Source of the DNA: Bacteroidota bacterium
GTDB lineage: Bacteria; Bacteroidota; Bacteroidia; Chitinophagales; JADJOU01
Length of the DNA stretch: 64,000 bases
Direction: 5' to 3'
Assembly (NCBI GenBank): GCA_016713645.1
Contig: JADJOU010000008.1
Coordinates: 149,361-213,360 of the forward strand
In this document: positions 36,014 to 46,583 of the stretch, piece after piece
How positions within the stretch are numbered: position 1 is the stretch's first letter
Layout: each line of letters begins with the position of its first letter
Program-made: the position numbers and the translations under genes
The notes under the pieces: model-generated
Databases searched by the model: none
What the model was told of the DNA's origin: nothing
Seen by the model: only the letters and a program-made list of their open reading frames with translations

Positions 36014-38528
36014 CTATAAACTAATCAAGAAACTACCGAGTATTTTGAATCGCTGTACATCTGTTCGACCAGGCTGCGTTACTCTCCAAGAGAAATCAAA
36101 GCGCAAAAATTTGAGAATATTGTAGATGTTGAAACCTACCTCAGCATAAGTCTGGCTTGGTGCGTCTAGTCCCGATGGAAGACGCATAAAATTTCTATTG
36201 TTTTGTGAAATATCACCCCAAAGCACTTTGCCAGTAAATCCCTCTCTCCATTTTAATTTTTTTATCAAGGGGATTTTATTTAGAAAAAAACCATTGAACA
36301 AATGGTCTACCCAAACAGAAGCGTAAATATCAGATGCATATTCAAAATTGTTTAACAATAGAAACCGGAAATCATCTCTCAATACAGTCGTATTGCCTGG
36401 ATGAATTTCTAATTCGGTGAAAGGAACTGTTCCAAATATTTTACCCGCCATCGCTTGGTAGCGCGTAATACCAATAGCGGAAGGGTAATTGTGTTTTAGA
36501 TGCGCTTTAAAGTGAATAAAAGAGTAGTCGGACTTTAAAATTCCCTTGATACCAAATGTCGGAGTTAAGCTCAATTCTGGTTTGATTCCCTTTAATTTTC
36601 TTCTGTAGAAAGGTTGGTCAAAAACAGGTTGAGCGGGCGCCCAACGCACTTGAAATTGTAATTTAGACTCAGTTACTTCTGTTAACTCTGTTGAATCTCC
36701 ATTCGCCTCTAATTTTGTAAAATGGAATCTATCTGAGCGGTAGATATTTTGTGAATAGAACCAAAAATTGGTGTGGATACCGTTGTTGTGCTCTTTCATA
36801 TAGAGCACTTTGAATTCTGTCTTCTTCATCAAGCTAGAAGTGGCCGAAATGGGCAAACCTCCAATAGGCTTAGGCGTTTTGCTGAAAACAGAATTGAGGA
36901 TATTGTCGTATGCAAGTACATCTTCTGTTTGACCGAAGAGGAAATAATCTTTACTTGTGGAAATACCAAATTGATGCCACTTGCCGGGCTTTCGCTTGAG
37001 ATTGGTCAAAAATTCAACGCCATATTTGAACTCCTTATCTTTTGTACCATAGGCGAAATATGGGTAGATCATATATTGTTTGCTGAACTCTTCCGTCGAT
37101 CGCGCGCCAAATTTAAGTCGCACTCCTTCAATATCATTCCAACTGACCATTTGATAGAATCTTCCAATCTCCCAATTGACCCATTTAATTGGAAAGAAAC
37201 CAGAAGAGGCTACTCGTGCGATATAGGCGAAATTTTTGTATGCACGCGTTTTCATGACTGAATCTACCCCGACATAAATATTTTTCTCTGTTTTGGAGAG
37301 GGAATCTAGTCGATGGCTATTCCAGAAGGCATCATCTTTTTTATTGTATCCTATATCTTTTTGCACTTTGTCGCCATTAAATACCTCATCATCAATTGGC
37401 GCGTTGATTTTAATATCCTTGCGAATATTGGTTAATTTAAACCTCAAATTAAATATCTTCTTCGACTTTTTACTCAATGCCAAAGACAAATCTCTAGCGT
37501 CTTTATTCATTACCCATTGGTTTTGAATATAATCAAAAGTCTGTGTTATATCAAAGCGTTTGACGAAATTGATATTGGCTCTTTTGTCAACACCGAGGTT
37601 CATTTCTTTGATTGCCCATGATCCTTCTTCTACAACGAATTTTCCAGTGAATCCAAAATCCTCTTTGCTTCGCGGCGCAAAAATCATTTTATAATTCATT
37701 CGATCACCTACTTTAAAACTATCTTCAACATAGTATCTGTAAAGGATTAAGCCCGAACTCGAGACGGGGTTCATAAATGTTCGATTTTGAATAATGATAT
37801 CATTGGCATAAACATCTATATCATCAAATGAATAGCCTAAGAGATCACTCACACTTTCGAAAGGTAGGAGTTCCGTTATTTTATCGCCATCAATGATTTT
37901 TTTTGTTCGAGTGGGATCTTTCGCCAAGTAGTTTCTAGAATAGGTCTCTTTGAAATAAATCGGAAAGTAAACCTCTCCCGCTTCAGTAGTATCTTTGTTT
38001 TCGAGCAAATAGGCGAAAGGTTTTAACAATGGATTGTTTCTCACTTGGCTATCGATATTTGCCACATCCATCTCTAATTTTGAATACTCATTGTATTGAT
38101 AAGTATTGAATTTTTTAGGGCGATTGAATTCTTTGTGTGCGACAACATTTCTGAAGATGCGAATAGCAATGGTATCCTTCGGAAGTTTATTTCTTCGCCC
38201 CTTGACTTTCACATCTTTTTTTAGAATTGCAGAGGTCGACAAGTAAACATTATAGGTGCCGCTTTCTCCTGGTTTGATTTTAATTTCCTTGGTTTCAAAA
38301 CCCATTGAAGAGAAAAACACAGAAGACTCTTTATTTGGCGAACTCAATTTGTATTTACCATATCCGTCAGACTTCCCTCCAATCTTCTTATCCTTGAAAT
38401 AGACATTGATAAAAGGAAGTGGCTCCTTGGTTTTTTCGTCAAATACTTTTTCCTGTAAACCGATGTTCCTTGTGCAAAAAAGCATTAATAAACAATAGGA
38501 AAAGTGAGAAGAAGAAGGATTTAAACAT
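36014..38528 (-). CDS. CarboxypepD_reg-like + DUF5686 outer-membrane protein, frameshifted in the leader
   Basis: About 838 residues. From the ATG at 38528 a good signal peptide is read (MFKSFFFSLFLLFINAF), but that frame stops after ~27 residues; the body (VFDEKTKEPLPFINVYFKDKKIGG onward) is in the next frame. Removing one base in the T5 run at 38447-38451 gives TGKVFDEKT, the usual CarboxypepD_reg opening; a change in the A6 run at 38476-38481 would also join the frames. The body has the beta-sandwich (~27-110) and a long DUF5686 region ending in a predicted beta-barrel (RFDFSWRV...FLISL). Family function is unknown. Confidence 0.8.
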
Positions 38529-38611
38529 GTTTGGTTTTGGGAATAAAGCAACAAATGTAAAATATTAGTTTTGTAATGAATTTTAAAGTCAAAGAGAAAG
38601 GGTTTTTCCCT

Positions 38612-38619
38612 TATTTTTG
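38612..38619 (+). promoter_or_regulatory. Candidate -7 element for the enoyl-CoA hydratase gene
   Basis: TATTTTTG, a full TAnnTTTG match, 15 bases before the ATG at 38635. No -33 TTTG at the expected distance. Confidence 0.35.
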
Positions 38620-38634
38620 CAAAAAAAATAATTT

Positions 38635-39408
38635 ATGACGAATCTGACGGTGTTAAATTGTGATTTGAAAGAAGGCGTTTTAACGGTGGTAATCGATAGA
38701 GAGGATAAGCTTAATGCGTTAAATATCAGTTTCTTCAAGGAAATGGATCTCGTGATGGATGAGGTTTATTCAAGTCCAGCGATCAAAGGCGCAATCATAA
38801 CTGGAAGGGGAACAAAGGCTTTTGCCGCTGGGGCGGATATTTCTGAATTTATGCATTTTGATGCCAATGAAGGGAAAAAGCTTTCGCGAAATGGACATAA
38901 TGTTTTGAACAGAATAGAGTCATGCCCTAAACCAATCATCGCCGCAGTAAATGGCTTTGCACTTGGAGGAGGATGTGAATTGTCTATGGCTTGTCATATT
39001 AGAATTGCCAGTGATAATGCTAAATTCGGTCAACCAGAAGTCAATCTGGGGGTAATCCCTGGATATGGCGGAACGCAGCGCTTGATTCAATTAGTAGGAA
39101 AAGGAAAGGCAATGGAGCTTTTAATGACAGCAGATATCATCAATGCAGAAACGGCGCTAAGGATAGGCCTTGTAAACGAGTTATGCACTTTAGATGAATT
39201 GATTCCAAAAGCCCAAGCCATGATGGCAAAAATATGCAGCAAAGGGCCAATTGCAGTGGGCAAGGTCGTGGAATGCGTCAATGCTCACTTTAAAGAGGGA
39301 GTGCTTGGTTTTACGACAGAGGTTAATCTATTTGGGGAATGTTTTAAAACTGCTGAATTTAAAGAGGGTACAGCTGCTTTTGCAGAAAAGCGCAAAGCAA
39401 ATTTTTAA
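38635..39408 (+). CDS. Enoyl-CoA hydratase/isomerase (crotonase family)
   Basis: 257 residues, typical for short-chain enoyl-CoA hydratase of beta-oxidation. The oxyanion-hole strands are AFAAGADISEF and GFALGGGCELSMA; the catalytic Glu pair is the Glu of GGCEL and the Glu of GQPEVNLGVIPGYGG. ADISEF and KFGQPEVNLG are strong family signatures. No other fatty-acid oxidation gene is adjacent, so the acyl-chain preference is open. Confidence 0.9.
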   Translation: MTNLTVLNCDLKEGVLTVVIDREDKLNALNISFFKEMDLVMDEVYSSPAIKGAIITGRGTKAFAAGADISEFMHFDANEGKKLSRNGHNVLNRIESCPKPIIAAVNGFALGGGCELSMACHIRIASDNAKFGQPEVNLGVIPGYGGTQRLIQLVGKGKAMELLMTADIINAETALRIGLVNELCTLDELIPKAQAMMAKICSKGPIAVGKVVECVNAHFKEGVLGFTTEVNLFGECFKTAEFKEGTAAFAEKRKANF

Positions 39409-39518
39409 TATTGTGAACACAAAGGGATTCATTCTTAGTAGGCTGCAAGGTCAAGCGTTTTGAGTTTGGCTATGTGGGGCGGAAACTAGAATTTATGTCA
39501 ACGTAGCGCTAAAAATAA

Positions 39519-39526
39519 TATATTTG
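39519..39526 (+). promoter_or_regulatory. Candidate -7 element for the BFN-domain gene
   Basis: TATATTTG, a full TAnnTTTG match, ending 7 bases before the ATG at 39534. No clear -33 element; a leaderless transcript is possible. Confidence 0.35.
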
Positions 39527-39533
39527 TATTATT

Positions 39534-40118
39534 ATGTCTAGAGAAAAGGTCGCCCTGAAAGTCAATAATATTGGGCATAGTATTACACATAAAAATTCCT
39601 ATACGGTTGTTCTCGCAGAGATTGGAGGCCCGAGATTTATTCCTTTGGTGGTTGGGGCTTTTGAAGCACAAGCTATTGCGGTGGCGTTGGAGAATATGAA
39701 GCCGACAAGACCTTTGACCCACGACTTAGTCAAGAATATTTTTGACGTTTGCGAAATACAGTTGCAGCAAGTAATCATGACCTCTCAAAGTGAGGGGGTG
39801 TTTTATTCCTCGTTGATTTGTAAGCACAATGACAAGATAGTAACCTTGGATTCGCGCACATCAGATGCTTTGGCGCTTGCTCTGCGCTTTGGCTGTCCCA
39901 TTTTTACTTATGAGGATTTGTTGCAAGAAGTGGGAATCAATAGCACGGAAGCTATGAAGAAAGAGGTGGATACAATAGAAGGCAAACCGGAGAAAAGTAA
40001 AACTTCTCCTGCGAAAGCCTCTAGAGAAGAGGTAGAGAAAAAACTTCAAAAGGCACTCGATGATGAAGACTATGAATTAGCAGCGAAATTGAGAGATGAA
40101 TTATCGTCACTAGAATAG
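39534..40118 (+). CDS. Bifunctional nuclease (BFN/DUF151) domain protein with C-terminal UVR motif
   Basis: 194 residues. Residues ~1-140 are the BFN domain: GPRFIPLVVGAFEAQAIAVALE, RPLTHDLVKNIF and SRTSDALALALRFGCPIF (the family's DARPSDA-like loop). After a Lys/Ser linker (~141-163) comes a UVR motif (EEVEKKLQKALDDEDYELAA, ending AKLRDELSSLE), as found in UvrB/UvrC and McsA, where it mediates protein contacts. BFN proteins have been reported to have RNase and DNase activity in plants (family knowledge). The combination is recurrent in Bacteroidota and points to a nucleic-acid or proteostasis link. Confidence 0.85.
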   Translation: MSREKVALKVNNIGHSITHKNSYTVVLAEIGGPRFIPLVVGAFEAQAIAVALENMKPTRPLTHDLVKNIFDVCEIQLQQVIMTSQSEGVFYSSLICKHNDKIVTLDSRTSDALALALRFGCPIFTYEDLLQEVGINSTEAMKKEVDTIEGKPEKSKTSPAKASREEVEKKLQKALDDEDYELAAKLRDELSSLE

Positions 40119-40144
40119 TCTACATTAAATTTTTTAAGAATAAT

Positions 40145-41457
40145 ATGAATGAATCATTGTTTGAAAGCATAGGAAGAGGGGTCCTAGGGATGGTTTTTTA
40201 ATCAGCGTATGTTATATGCTGAGTAATAATAAAAAAGCAATTGATTGGAAATTGGTCACTGGCGGGATATTGGTCCAAATCATTTTCGCGCTGTTGATTT
40301 TAAAAGTTCCAGCGGTTCATCATTTTTTTGAAGGAGTATCCAATTTATTTGTCCGCATGATTGACGCTCAAAAATCTGGAGCGAAGTTCTTATTCGGGGA
40401 TAGCCTAATGGATCCAACTGCTGGTGGTTGGGGATTTGTCTTTGCATTTCAAATTTTACCAACTATCGTATTTTTTTCAGCGCTCTCATCCGTGCTTTAT
40501 TATACTGGCGTTTTGCAAAAAGTAACTTTTGTCTTCGCTTGGATTATGTCCAAGACAATGCGCATTTCGGGTGCGGAGAGTTTATCCAACGCCGCTAATA
40601 TTTTTTTAGGACAAACTGAGGCGCCGTTGATGGTGAAGCCATATATCGCAGGGATGACCAAATCTGAAATGCTCTGCATCATGGTCGGAGGAATGGCGAA
40701 TACAGCTGGTTCTGTTTTAGCAGCTTACGTGGGTTTTTTAGGCGGAACAGATCCCGCCAATAAATCTTTTTTCGCTTTGCATTTGATGACACAATCTATC
40801 ATGTCTGCACCAGCAGCCGTAGTTGCAGCAAAGATGCTATTCCCAGAAACTGAGCGTGTTGCAAAAGATTTGCATATTCACAAGGAGCAAATTGGTTCTA
40901 ACTTTTTAGATGCAATTTCAAATGGAACAACAGATGGGATAAAACTAGCCGTCAATGTCGCAGGAATGCTTTTGGTCTTTACTGCTTTGCTAACTGTGCT
41001 CAATAAGACCATGTTTTGGTTTGGCGGCGCTATTCACCTAAATGAATTGATCAGTCAATGGAGCAATGGAATGTATCAAGGCTTTTCCTTAGAGCCAATT
41101 TTTGGATGTCTCTTTGCGCCTGTCGCTTGGATGATAGGAGTGCCATCTCAAGATATTTTTGCCGTAGGCCAACTATTAGGAGAAAAGACGATCATCAATG
41201 AGTTTCAAGCATATATCAGCTTAGGAAAAATGCAAGCGGCCAATATTATTATACCGCAATCTAAATCGATGGTCATAGCCACTTATGCCCTTTGTGGCTT
41301 CGCAAATTTTGCATCAATTGGAATTCAAATTGGCGGAATTGGAGCTTTAGCGCCGAACCAGAGAAAAAATCTCACCGAGTTGGGAATCAAGGCATTAGTT
41401 GGCGGAACAATCGCTTGCCTCATGGTTGCATGCATTGCAGGAATGCTCATTGGTTAG
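40145..41457 (+). CDS. Concentrative nucleoside transporter (NupC/CNT family), frameshifted near the start
   Basis: About 437 residues when joined. The body from 40216 has the CNT domains in order: the WKLVTGGILVQIIFALLILK helix, SALSSVLYYTGVLQ, the ribose-binding SLSNAANIFLGQTEAPLMVKPYI, VGGMANTAGSVLAAYV and the late GFANFASIGIQIGGIGALAPN. The true start is the ATG at 40145 (MNESLFESIGRGVLGMVF, the usual family N-terminus). One T is missing from the run 40194-40199; restoring it gives MVFLISVCYMLSNNKK. It imports nucleosides with sodium or protons. Confidence 0.88.
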
Positions 41458-41544
41458 TGAAAATGTATCAATACCCATTGAAAGCTGGGTCTTTTAGAAT
41501 AGTTTGGCTTGCTATTTGCTAGACGATAGTTAAAATAGGTAAAA

Positions 41545-42381
41545 ATGATTGCAGCATTATTTTCAATTTTGTTTTTGTTTAACACGGAAGTCCCAAATAC
41601 TTCCCCTTATTTTGATGATGTTAAAATAACAGCGAAGCAAACACCAAGTGAAATAAGTATCAATATTCAATCTCAGAATTTCCATCATTTTCAAGAAGTT
41701 GTTCTAGAGCGAAGCACAAATCCCAACAATGGTTTTAGACCGATAAAAATCATAGGTGAAGAGCATTTTAAGAACTTGCCCAATAATGAATTGAAATGCA
41801 AGGATGATCATCCATTGGGCCAACAAACCATTTCATTTTATCGTGTCCGGGTAGTGATTGATGCAGAGATTGTCAAGATATTTCCTCCAATGCGCGTTGA
41901 CTCATACCAAGATAGGGTTTTACAGGCTCGGAAAACATTGGCTGCAAAACCAAAAGGGGACTCAAAAGAAGTAGAAGACGGCTCAGTAGAAACATTGGTC
42001 AGAATTGAAAATGATGAAGATGATAAGAATTTTGATGACTCATCTATGATTGCAAAATCTTCTCAGGATTTATTGAACAATACAAATTTTAGAATTGAAA
42101 AAGATGCTGATAATGCTAGAATACTCTATGTCAACGTAAAGGATATCGATAAATTGAGTTTTATCTATGTCATGGTTAATGACAAAGAACAAGGGGATTA
42201 TTTTTCTCTAAAAGAGCTCAATAAAAATGAAATCGCCATGGAATTCAATGATGGTCAATTGGCATATAAATTTACTTTAGGCGATATTTCACATGAGAAG
42301 AATGCAAACTTCAGAATGAAATTGAGCATGATCAACACGGAGAATCAAGTGGTCGAAACCGCTATCAAAGAGTTTAATTAA
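41545..42381 (+). CDS. Secreted protein of unknown function
   Basis: 278 residues. A short signal peptide (MIAALFSILFLFNTEV) precedes a beta-rich N-terminal domain (~18-120) resembling FN3-type strands (ISINIQSQNFHHFQEVVLERS; ISFYRVRVVIDAE), an acidic low-complexity linker with many Asp/Glu (~133-165) and a second beta domain ending TENQVVETAIKEF. No motif was recognised. It overlaps the end of the convergent hflX by 4 bases. Conserved-looking composition makes it a likely real gene, but I cannot name it. Confidence 0.6.
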   Translation: MIAALFSILFLFNTEVPNTSPYFDDVKITAKQTPSEISINIQSQNFHHFQEVVLERSTNPNNGFRPIKIIGEEHFKNLPNNELKCKDDHPLGQQTISFYRVRVVIDAEIVKIFPPMRVDSYQDRVLQARKTLAAKPKGDSKEVEDGSVETLVRIENDEDDKNFDDSSMIAKSSQDLLNNTNFRIEKDADNARILYVNVKDIDKLSFIYVMVNDKEQGDYFSLKELNKNEIAMEFNDGQLAYKFTLGDISHEKNANFRMKLSMINTENQVVETAIKEFN

Positions 42382-43598
42382 TCCTCATAACCCCATACCA
42401 TCTTTGCTTTAAAGGGGTATTTTTCTAAGTAGAGTTTCTTTATTTTTTGAATGAGGGTCTCTCTGAAATCATCTAGTTTCAATCCCTTTGTCGCTGAAAT
42501 AAAAATACAATTGTCATTTGTTTTGGCAATCCAAGTATTCTTCATTTCATTGATTAATTCTGTTCGCTCTTTCTTTAATAAATATTCATCAAGATATTGC
42601 TCTTCGTACAAATCCATTTTGTTGAATACAACGATAATCGGTTTATCTTGACATTTCATGTCTGATAAGGTCTTGTTGACTACATTCATCTGATCTTCAA
42701 ATTGTGCATGTGATATATCGACTACGTGCAATAAAACATCTGATTCAATCACTTCATCTAAAGTGCTTTTGAAGCTCTCAACAAGGTGATGTGGAAGTTT
42801 GCGAATAAATCCTACTGTATCTGACAATAGAAATGGCGTATTGTTGATGACCACTTTTCTAACGGTGGTGTCTAGTGTCGCGAATAATTTATTCTCAGCA
42901 AATACATCTGCTTTGCTCAGCAAATTCATGATGGTACTCTTCCCTACATTGGTATAACCGACAAGCGAAACACGCACCATTTCGCCTCGGCTCTTGCGCT
43001 GTGTGAGGTTTTGTTGGTCAATTTCTTTGAACTTATTTTTGAGTTTGGAAATCTTGTCTTTCGCAATTCTTCTGTCTGTTTCAATTTCTTTCTCTCCTGT
43101 TCCGCGCATTCCAACACCCCCTTTAATTCGGTCTAAGTGTGTCCACATCCCTTTTAACCTTGGAAGTAAGTATTGCGTCTGCGCCAACGCTACCTGTGTT
43201 TTGGCTTGCATGGTCTTAGCTCGTTGAGCAAAAATATCTAGGATGAGCATGGATCGATCGAGCACTTTTATTTTGAGCTCTTTCTCGACATTATTCTGTT
43301 GTGAAGGAGAAATCTCATCATCAAATATGACTACATCAATGTCCTTCGCTTCGATAATTTTTTTTACTTCTTGTAATTTTCCACTTCCGATATAGGTGCG
43401 GGTATCTGGATGATCTAGTTTTTGATAGACAATAGAAACGGGCTCTGCCCCAGCAGTTGTCGTTAGAAAAGACAATTCGTCCAAGTATTCTTTCATCTGT
43501 TTTTCAGATTGATTGAGCGTAACAATGCCTATAAGCAATGCTTTTTCTTTTTTGTTTAAGGCAAAATCAACTTGAAATTCTTCTCTTTTAAAGGTCAA
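42378..43598 (-). CDS. hflX: Ribosome-associated GTPase HflX
   Basis: 406 residues. HflX splits stalled ribosomes after heat stress. N-terminal HflX domain (TRTYIGSGKLQEVKKI, VIFDDEISPSQQNNVEKEL, DRSMLILDIFAQRAKT), the signature RIKGGVGMRGTGEKEIETDRR, then the G domain: GYTNVGKST (G1), SDTVGFIRKLPHHLVESFKSTLDE (G3 and following), NKMD (G4). No ATG is available upstream before a stop; the frame begins with TTG at 43598, and a -7 box at 43621-43628 fits that start. Confidence 0.92.
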   Translation of the reverse strand: MTFKREEFQVDFALNKKEKALLIGIVTLNQSEKQMKEYLDELSFLTTTAGAEPVSIVYQKLDHPDTRTYIGSGKLQEVKKIIEAKDIDVVIFDDEISPSQQNNVEKELKIKVLDRSMLILDIFAQRAKTMQAKTQVALAQTQYLLPRLKGMWTHLDRIKGGVGMRGTGEKEIETDRRIAKDKISKLKNKFKEIDQQNLTQRKSRGEMVRVSLVGYTNVGKSTIMNLLSKADVFAENKLFATLDTTVRKVVINNTPFLLSDTVGFIRKLPHHLVESFKSTLDEVIESDVLLHVVDISHAQFEDQMNVVNKTLSDMKCQDKPIIVVFNKMDLYEEQYLDEYLLKKERTELINEMKNTWIAKTNDNCIFISATKGLKLDDFRETLIQKIKKLYLEKYPFKAKMVWGYED

Positions 43599-43620
43599 AA
43601 CGGGGTATTTAATGTTAAGA

Positions 43621-43628
43621 CAAAGTTA
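43621..43628 (-). promoter_or_regulatory. Candidate -7 element for hflX
   Basis: TAACTTTG on the minus strand, full match to TAnnTTTG, ending 22 bases before the TTG start. Supports the assigned start; no clear -33 element. Confidence 0.4.
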
Positions 43629-43715
43629 TTTAAATTGATGGAATGAGCGGAAAGTATTTTCAATGCTCAATTCTAAGAGATTAAATACACCTATTCGGAA
43701 TACATATAAAATCAG

Positions 43716-43723
43716 TACTTTTG
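43716..43723 (+). promoter_or_regulatory. Candidate -7 element for the secreted endonuclease/phosphatase gene
   Basis: TACTTTTG matches TAnnTTTG and ends 10 bases before the ATG at 43734. No clear -33 element. Confidence 0.35.
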
Positions 43724-43733
43724 GATTTTATCT

Positions 43734-44783
43734 ATGAAAATGAAAAGAACATTCGCCACAATATTTTTTTTGATTTGCTTCTTCGCAATTCAAGCTGAAG
43801 TAGTCAATTATAAGACGGCAATAAGGGCATTCTATAATTTTGAGAATTTGTATGACACGATTGATCAAAAAGATGTCCAAGACGATGAATTTACGCCAAC
43901 AGGAACAAAGAATTATACCGGGAAAATTTATAAGGAAAAATTGACTCATTTGGATGAAGTCATCTCACAAATTGGTTTAGAAGTCAATCCAGATGGGCCG
44001 GCAATATTGGGTGTGGCTGAGATAGAGAATAGATCTGTCTTAGAAGATTTCACAAAACAAAATGGCGTGAGGGGAAGAAACTATCAAATTGTGCACTATG
44101 ATTCTTATGATGAGCGAGGTGTTGATGTCGCACTTTTTTACAATCCAAAGTATTTTAGGGTGATTAAGAGCAAAGCGCTCTATGTCAAATTGAATTCGTC
44201 GCCAGGAGATAAAGGAGCAACGCGTGATATCTTATGGGTAAATGGTTTATTGAATGGAGAAGAGATCAATGTATTCGTTGCCCACTGGCCATCGAGGAGA
44301 GGTGGAGAGGAAGTTTCTCTAGCAAAAAGAGCCATCGCCGCCGAGACAGGAAGGAGAATGATTGATACCCTTTTAGCAAAAAATGCCAATGCCAAAGTCG
44401 TCTATATGGGAGATTTAAATGACGACCCAACAAGTCCAAGTGTAACCAAACATTTAAGAGCCACAGGGCAGACGAACAAATTGAAACCAGGAGATTTGTT
44501 TAATCCATTTTACAGCTATTACAAAAAGGGAATTGGAACGCTTGCCTACAATGATTCGTGGAATTTGTTTGATCAGATTATGGTCTCACAAGGATGGTTG
44601 GATAAAAAACAAAGTGGTTTCTTTTTCCAAAAAGCGGAGATATTTAATAGACCATTTTTAGCGACAACAACAGGGAATTTTAAAGGCTACCCGCATCGTA
44701 CCTTTGTAGGAGATACCTATGCGGGAGGCTATTCAGACCATTTTCCAACGTATATCATCTTGTATAAAAAAGTAGAGAACTAA
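43734..44783 (+). CDS. Secreted endonuclease/exonuclease/phosphatase-family protein
   Basis: 349 residues. A signal peptide (TFATIFFLICFFAIQA) precedes an EEP fold: RAFYNFENLYDTID (Asn), ILGVAEIENRSVLE (metal-binding Glu), HYDSYDERGVDVALFY, NVFVAHWPSRRGG (catalytic His region), VYMGDLNDDPTSPS (Asp/Asn) and the final GGYSDHFPTYIIL (Asp-His). All catalytic elements are present. Secreted members degrade extracellular DNA or act as phosphatases on nucleotides or lipids. It is one base from the next gene, so both may be one transcript. Confidence 0.88.
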   Translation: MKMKRTFATIFFLICFFAIQAEVVNYKTAIRAFYNFENLYDTIDQKDVQDDEFTPTGTKNYTGKIYKEKLTHLDEVISQIGLEVNPDGPAILGVAEIENRSVLEDFTKQNGVRGRNYQIVHYDSYDERGVDVALFYNPKYFRVIKSKALYVKLNSSPGDKGATRDILWVNGLLNGEEINVFVAHWPSRRGGEEVSLAKRAIAAETGRRMIDTLLAKNANAKVVYMGDLNDDPTSPSVTKHLRATGQTNKLKPGDLFNPFYSYYKKGIGTLAYNDSWNLFDQIMVSQGWLDKKQSGFFFQKAEIFNRPFLATTTGNFKGYPHRTFVGDTYAGGYSDHFPTYIILYKKVEN

Positions 44784-46307
44784 ATGCGCATCCTCCAAAA
44801 TTTATTGCTTGCATTTATAGGATGGCTGGTCATCATTTTCTTTTTTGGCTATACTTATGGAATAGAAGATCAGCAATAGATATTGCATTATGTAAACTTT
44901 CTGAAAGACCCAAGTCTATATGCGCATGATTTTTTTATTCAAAATCTCTCAAGTGCTGTGCCGAATGAGCGCTTTGTCTTCGCTTATTTATTGATGCCTT
45001 TTTCAAATCATTTTGAATTTTACTTACTCTTATTTCATGCTATCTCAACGGTGCTTTTGTTGTATGGTATGCAGCGACTTGCGTCGATGTTTATTGAAAA
45101 TGAAATATGGGCTTGGCTTTGCGTTTACTCAAGTCAAACGATATTATATCTCTATACAATTGGCGGATGTGATTTGTATTATAATACATTTCAAGGGAGC
45201 AATATTGCAAAGGCCATTGGGATATGGGCGATATATTTTTTCCTCCAACAGAAGTATTATCTGTCGATGATATTATTGGCATTGATAACGTATTTGCAAA
45301 TTATTGTCGGATTGGATTTAGCGCTATTGCTTTGCGCGGTTTTATTGTTTCAAAAGAAGTATAAAGTGTGGATGATATCTTCTCTTATTTATGGATTAGC
45401 TGCAGGAATTTATTTGGCGATGGTGCTCTATGCGCGAAGCGGAACCAGCACTTTAAGTGCAAATGAATATTTCGATATCATGTTTTTATTTCGGCATCCA
45501 CATCATTTTATTTTTTCAACATTTCCTTTGAAGAATATTTTGTTTGTCACGGTCATGTTTTTCGTGGGGATATATTTTTATTTTTCACGCAATACATCAT
45601 TGGCTTGGTTTTTATTCCTCGCATTGATGAGCACCATTCTCTATGCAATTGCCGTAGATGTTTTTCACTCCGTAACCATTGGAAATTTTAATGGATATAA
45701 GAATATTATTTGGGTAAAATTTTTTGGCTGGGTCGCTGTATTTGCCGTATTGGAGAAATATAAAAGCAGTTGGTTACTTCGAGTAAAAATACCGATGACA
45801 GCTGGCTATGCTGTTTTGGTTATAATCACCGCTGCGCTTTTTCACGGATTGATCATGAATGATTATTTAAATCTGAGACATCAGACGATTCATATTGGGA
45901 AGCGAATTCAAGATGATGCATTGATTGATATTTCTTTGAAAGCAAAAAAGAGTTTACCTAAAGATGCGGTTTTTATTCTTCCCTTCCACGCTACTGCTTT
46001 TAAGTACTGGAGTGAGCGAAGTGCCTATGTCGACTTCAAGGCAAATGTGCGATCGCCTCAAGCAGCGGGTGAATGGTACGAGAGAATTAAATCAGTTTAT
46101 GGTGTATCACTAAAAGACAAGCGAACAGGATTTGATTTAAAACATAAAGCAGATGTATATTATGCAGAACATTATTTCTGTTCACTCGATCGATTTAAAA
46201 GAAAAGGCGTGCAGTATTTTTTGTGTGCGAAAGACCACAAAAAAATTGATCAATATGAACCTCCGATACTAGAAAATGACGGGTATAAAATTTATCAAAT
46301 TAAGTGA
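44784..46307 (+). CDS. Polytopic GT-C-like membrane protein, interrupted by an in-frame TAG
   Basis: 507 residues if the TAG at 44877-44879 is read through. The N-terminal 31 residues (from ATG 44784, directly after the previous stop) hold the first membrane helix and end GIEDQQ; past the TAG the frame continues ILHYVNFLKDPSLYAHDFF. This EDQ...L.DPSLYA.D segment is typical of GT-C-type glycosyltransferase-like proteins. About ten more helices follow, then a soluble C-terminal domain (~residues 365-507, SWERSAYVDFKANV type). A G-to-T change in a GAG codon would explain the stop. The enzyme's lipid-linked sugar donor cannot be predicted. Confidence 0.6.
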
Positions 46308-46323
46308 TTATAGGAAATAAATA

Positions 46324-46345
46324 GGGCGCGATTCGCATCGCGCCC
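46324..46345. other. Strong GC-rich hairpin in the gap before adk
   Basis: GGGCGCGAT (46324-46332) and ATCGCGCCC (46337-46345) form a perfect 9-bp stem with a 4-base loop. There is no T run directly after it, so it is only a possible terminator or RNA-stability element. The rest of the 325-base gap holds a 17-codon ATG frame at 46376-46429, preceded by CTTAAAATT, and the adk promoter. Confidence 0.5.
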
Positions 46346-46583
46346 AAATTCTTTAACCCTTAAAACTTAAAATTATGATAAACAAATTTAGTAATAAATT
46401 AATAAAACCAAATTTTTTCTCTTTTTAACCATTTTATGGGATTATTTTGTAGGATGGAATCGGCTTTTTAGGTCAAATGGGATAAAATTAAGCCTTGAAT
46501 TCTATTGCCCTGAGATTTTACAGCACGTTGACGGTCATTAAAGGGGGCGATTTAGGTCTTTAAACCCGTCAAATCCGCAAGAC

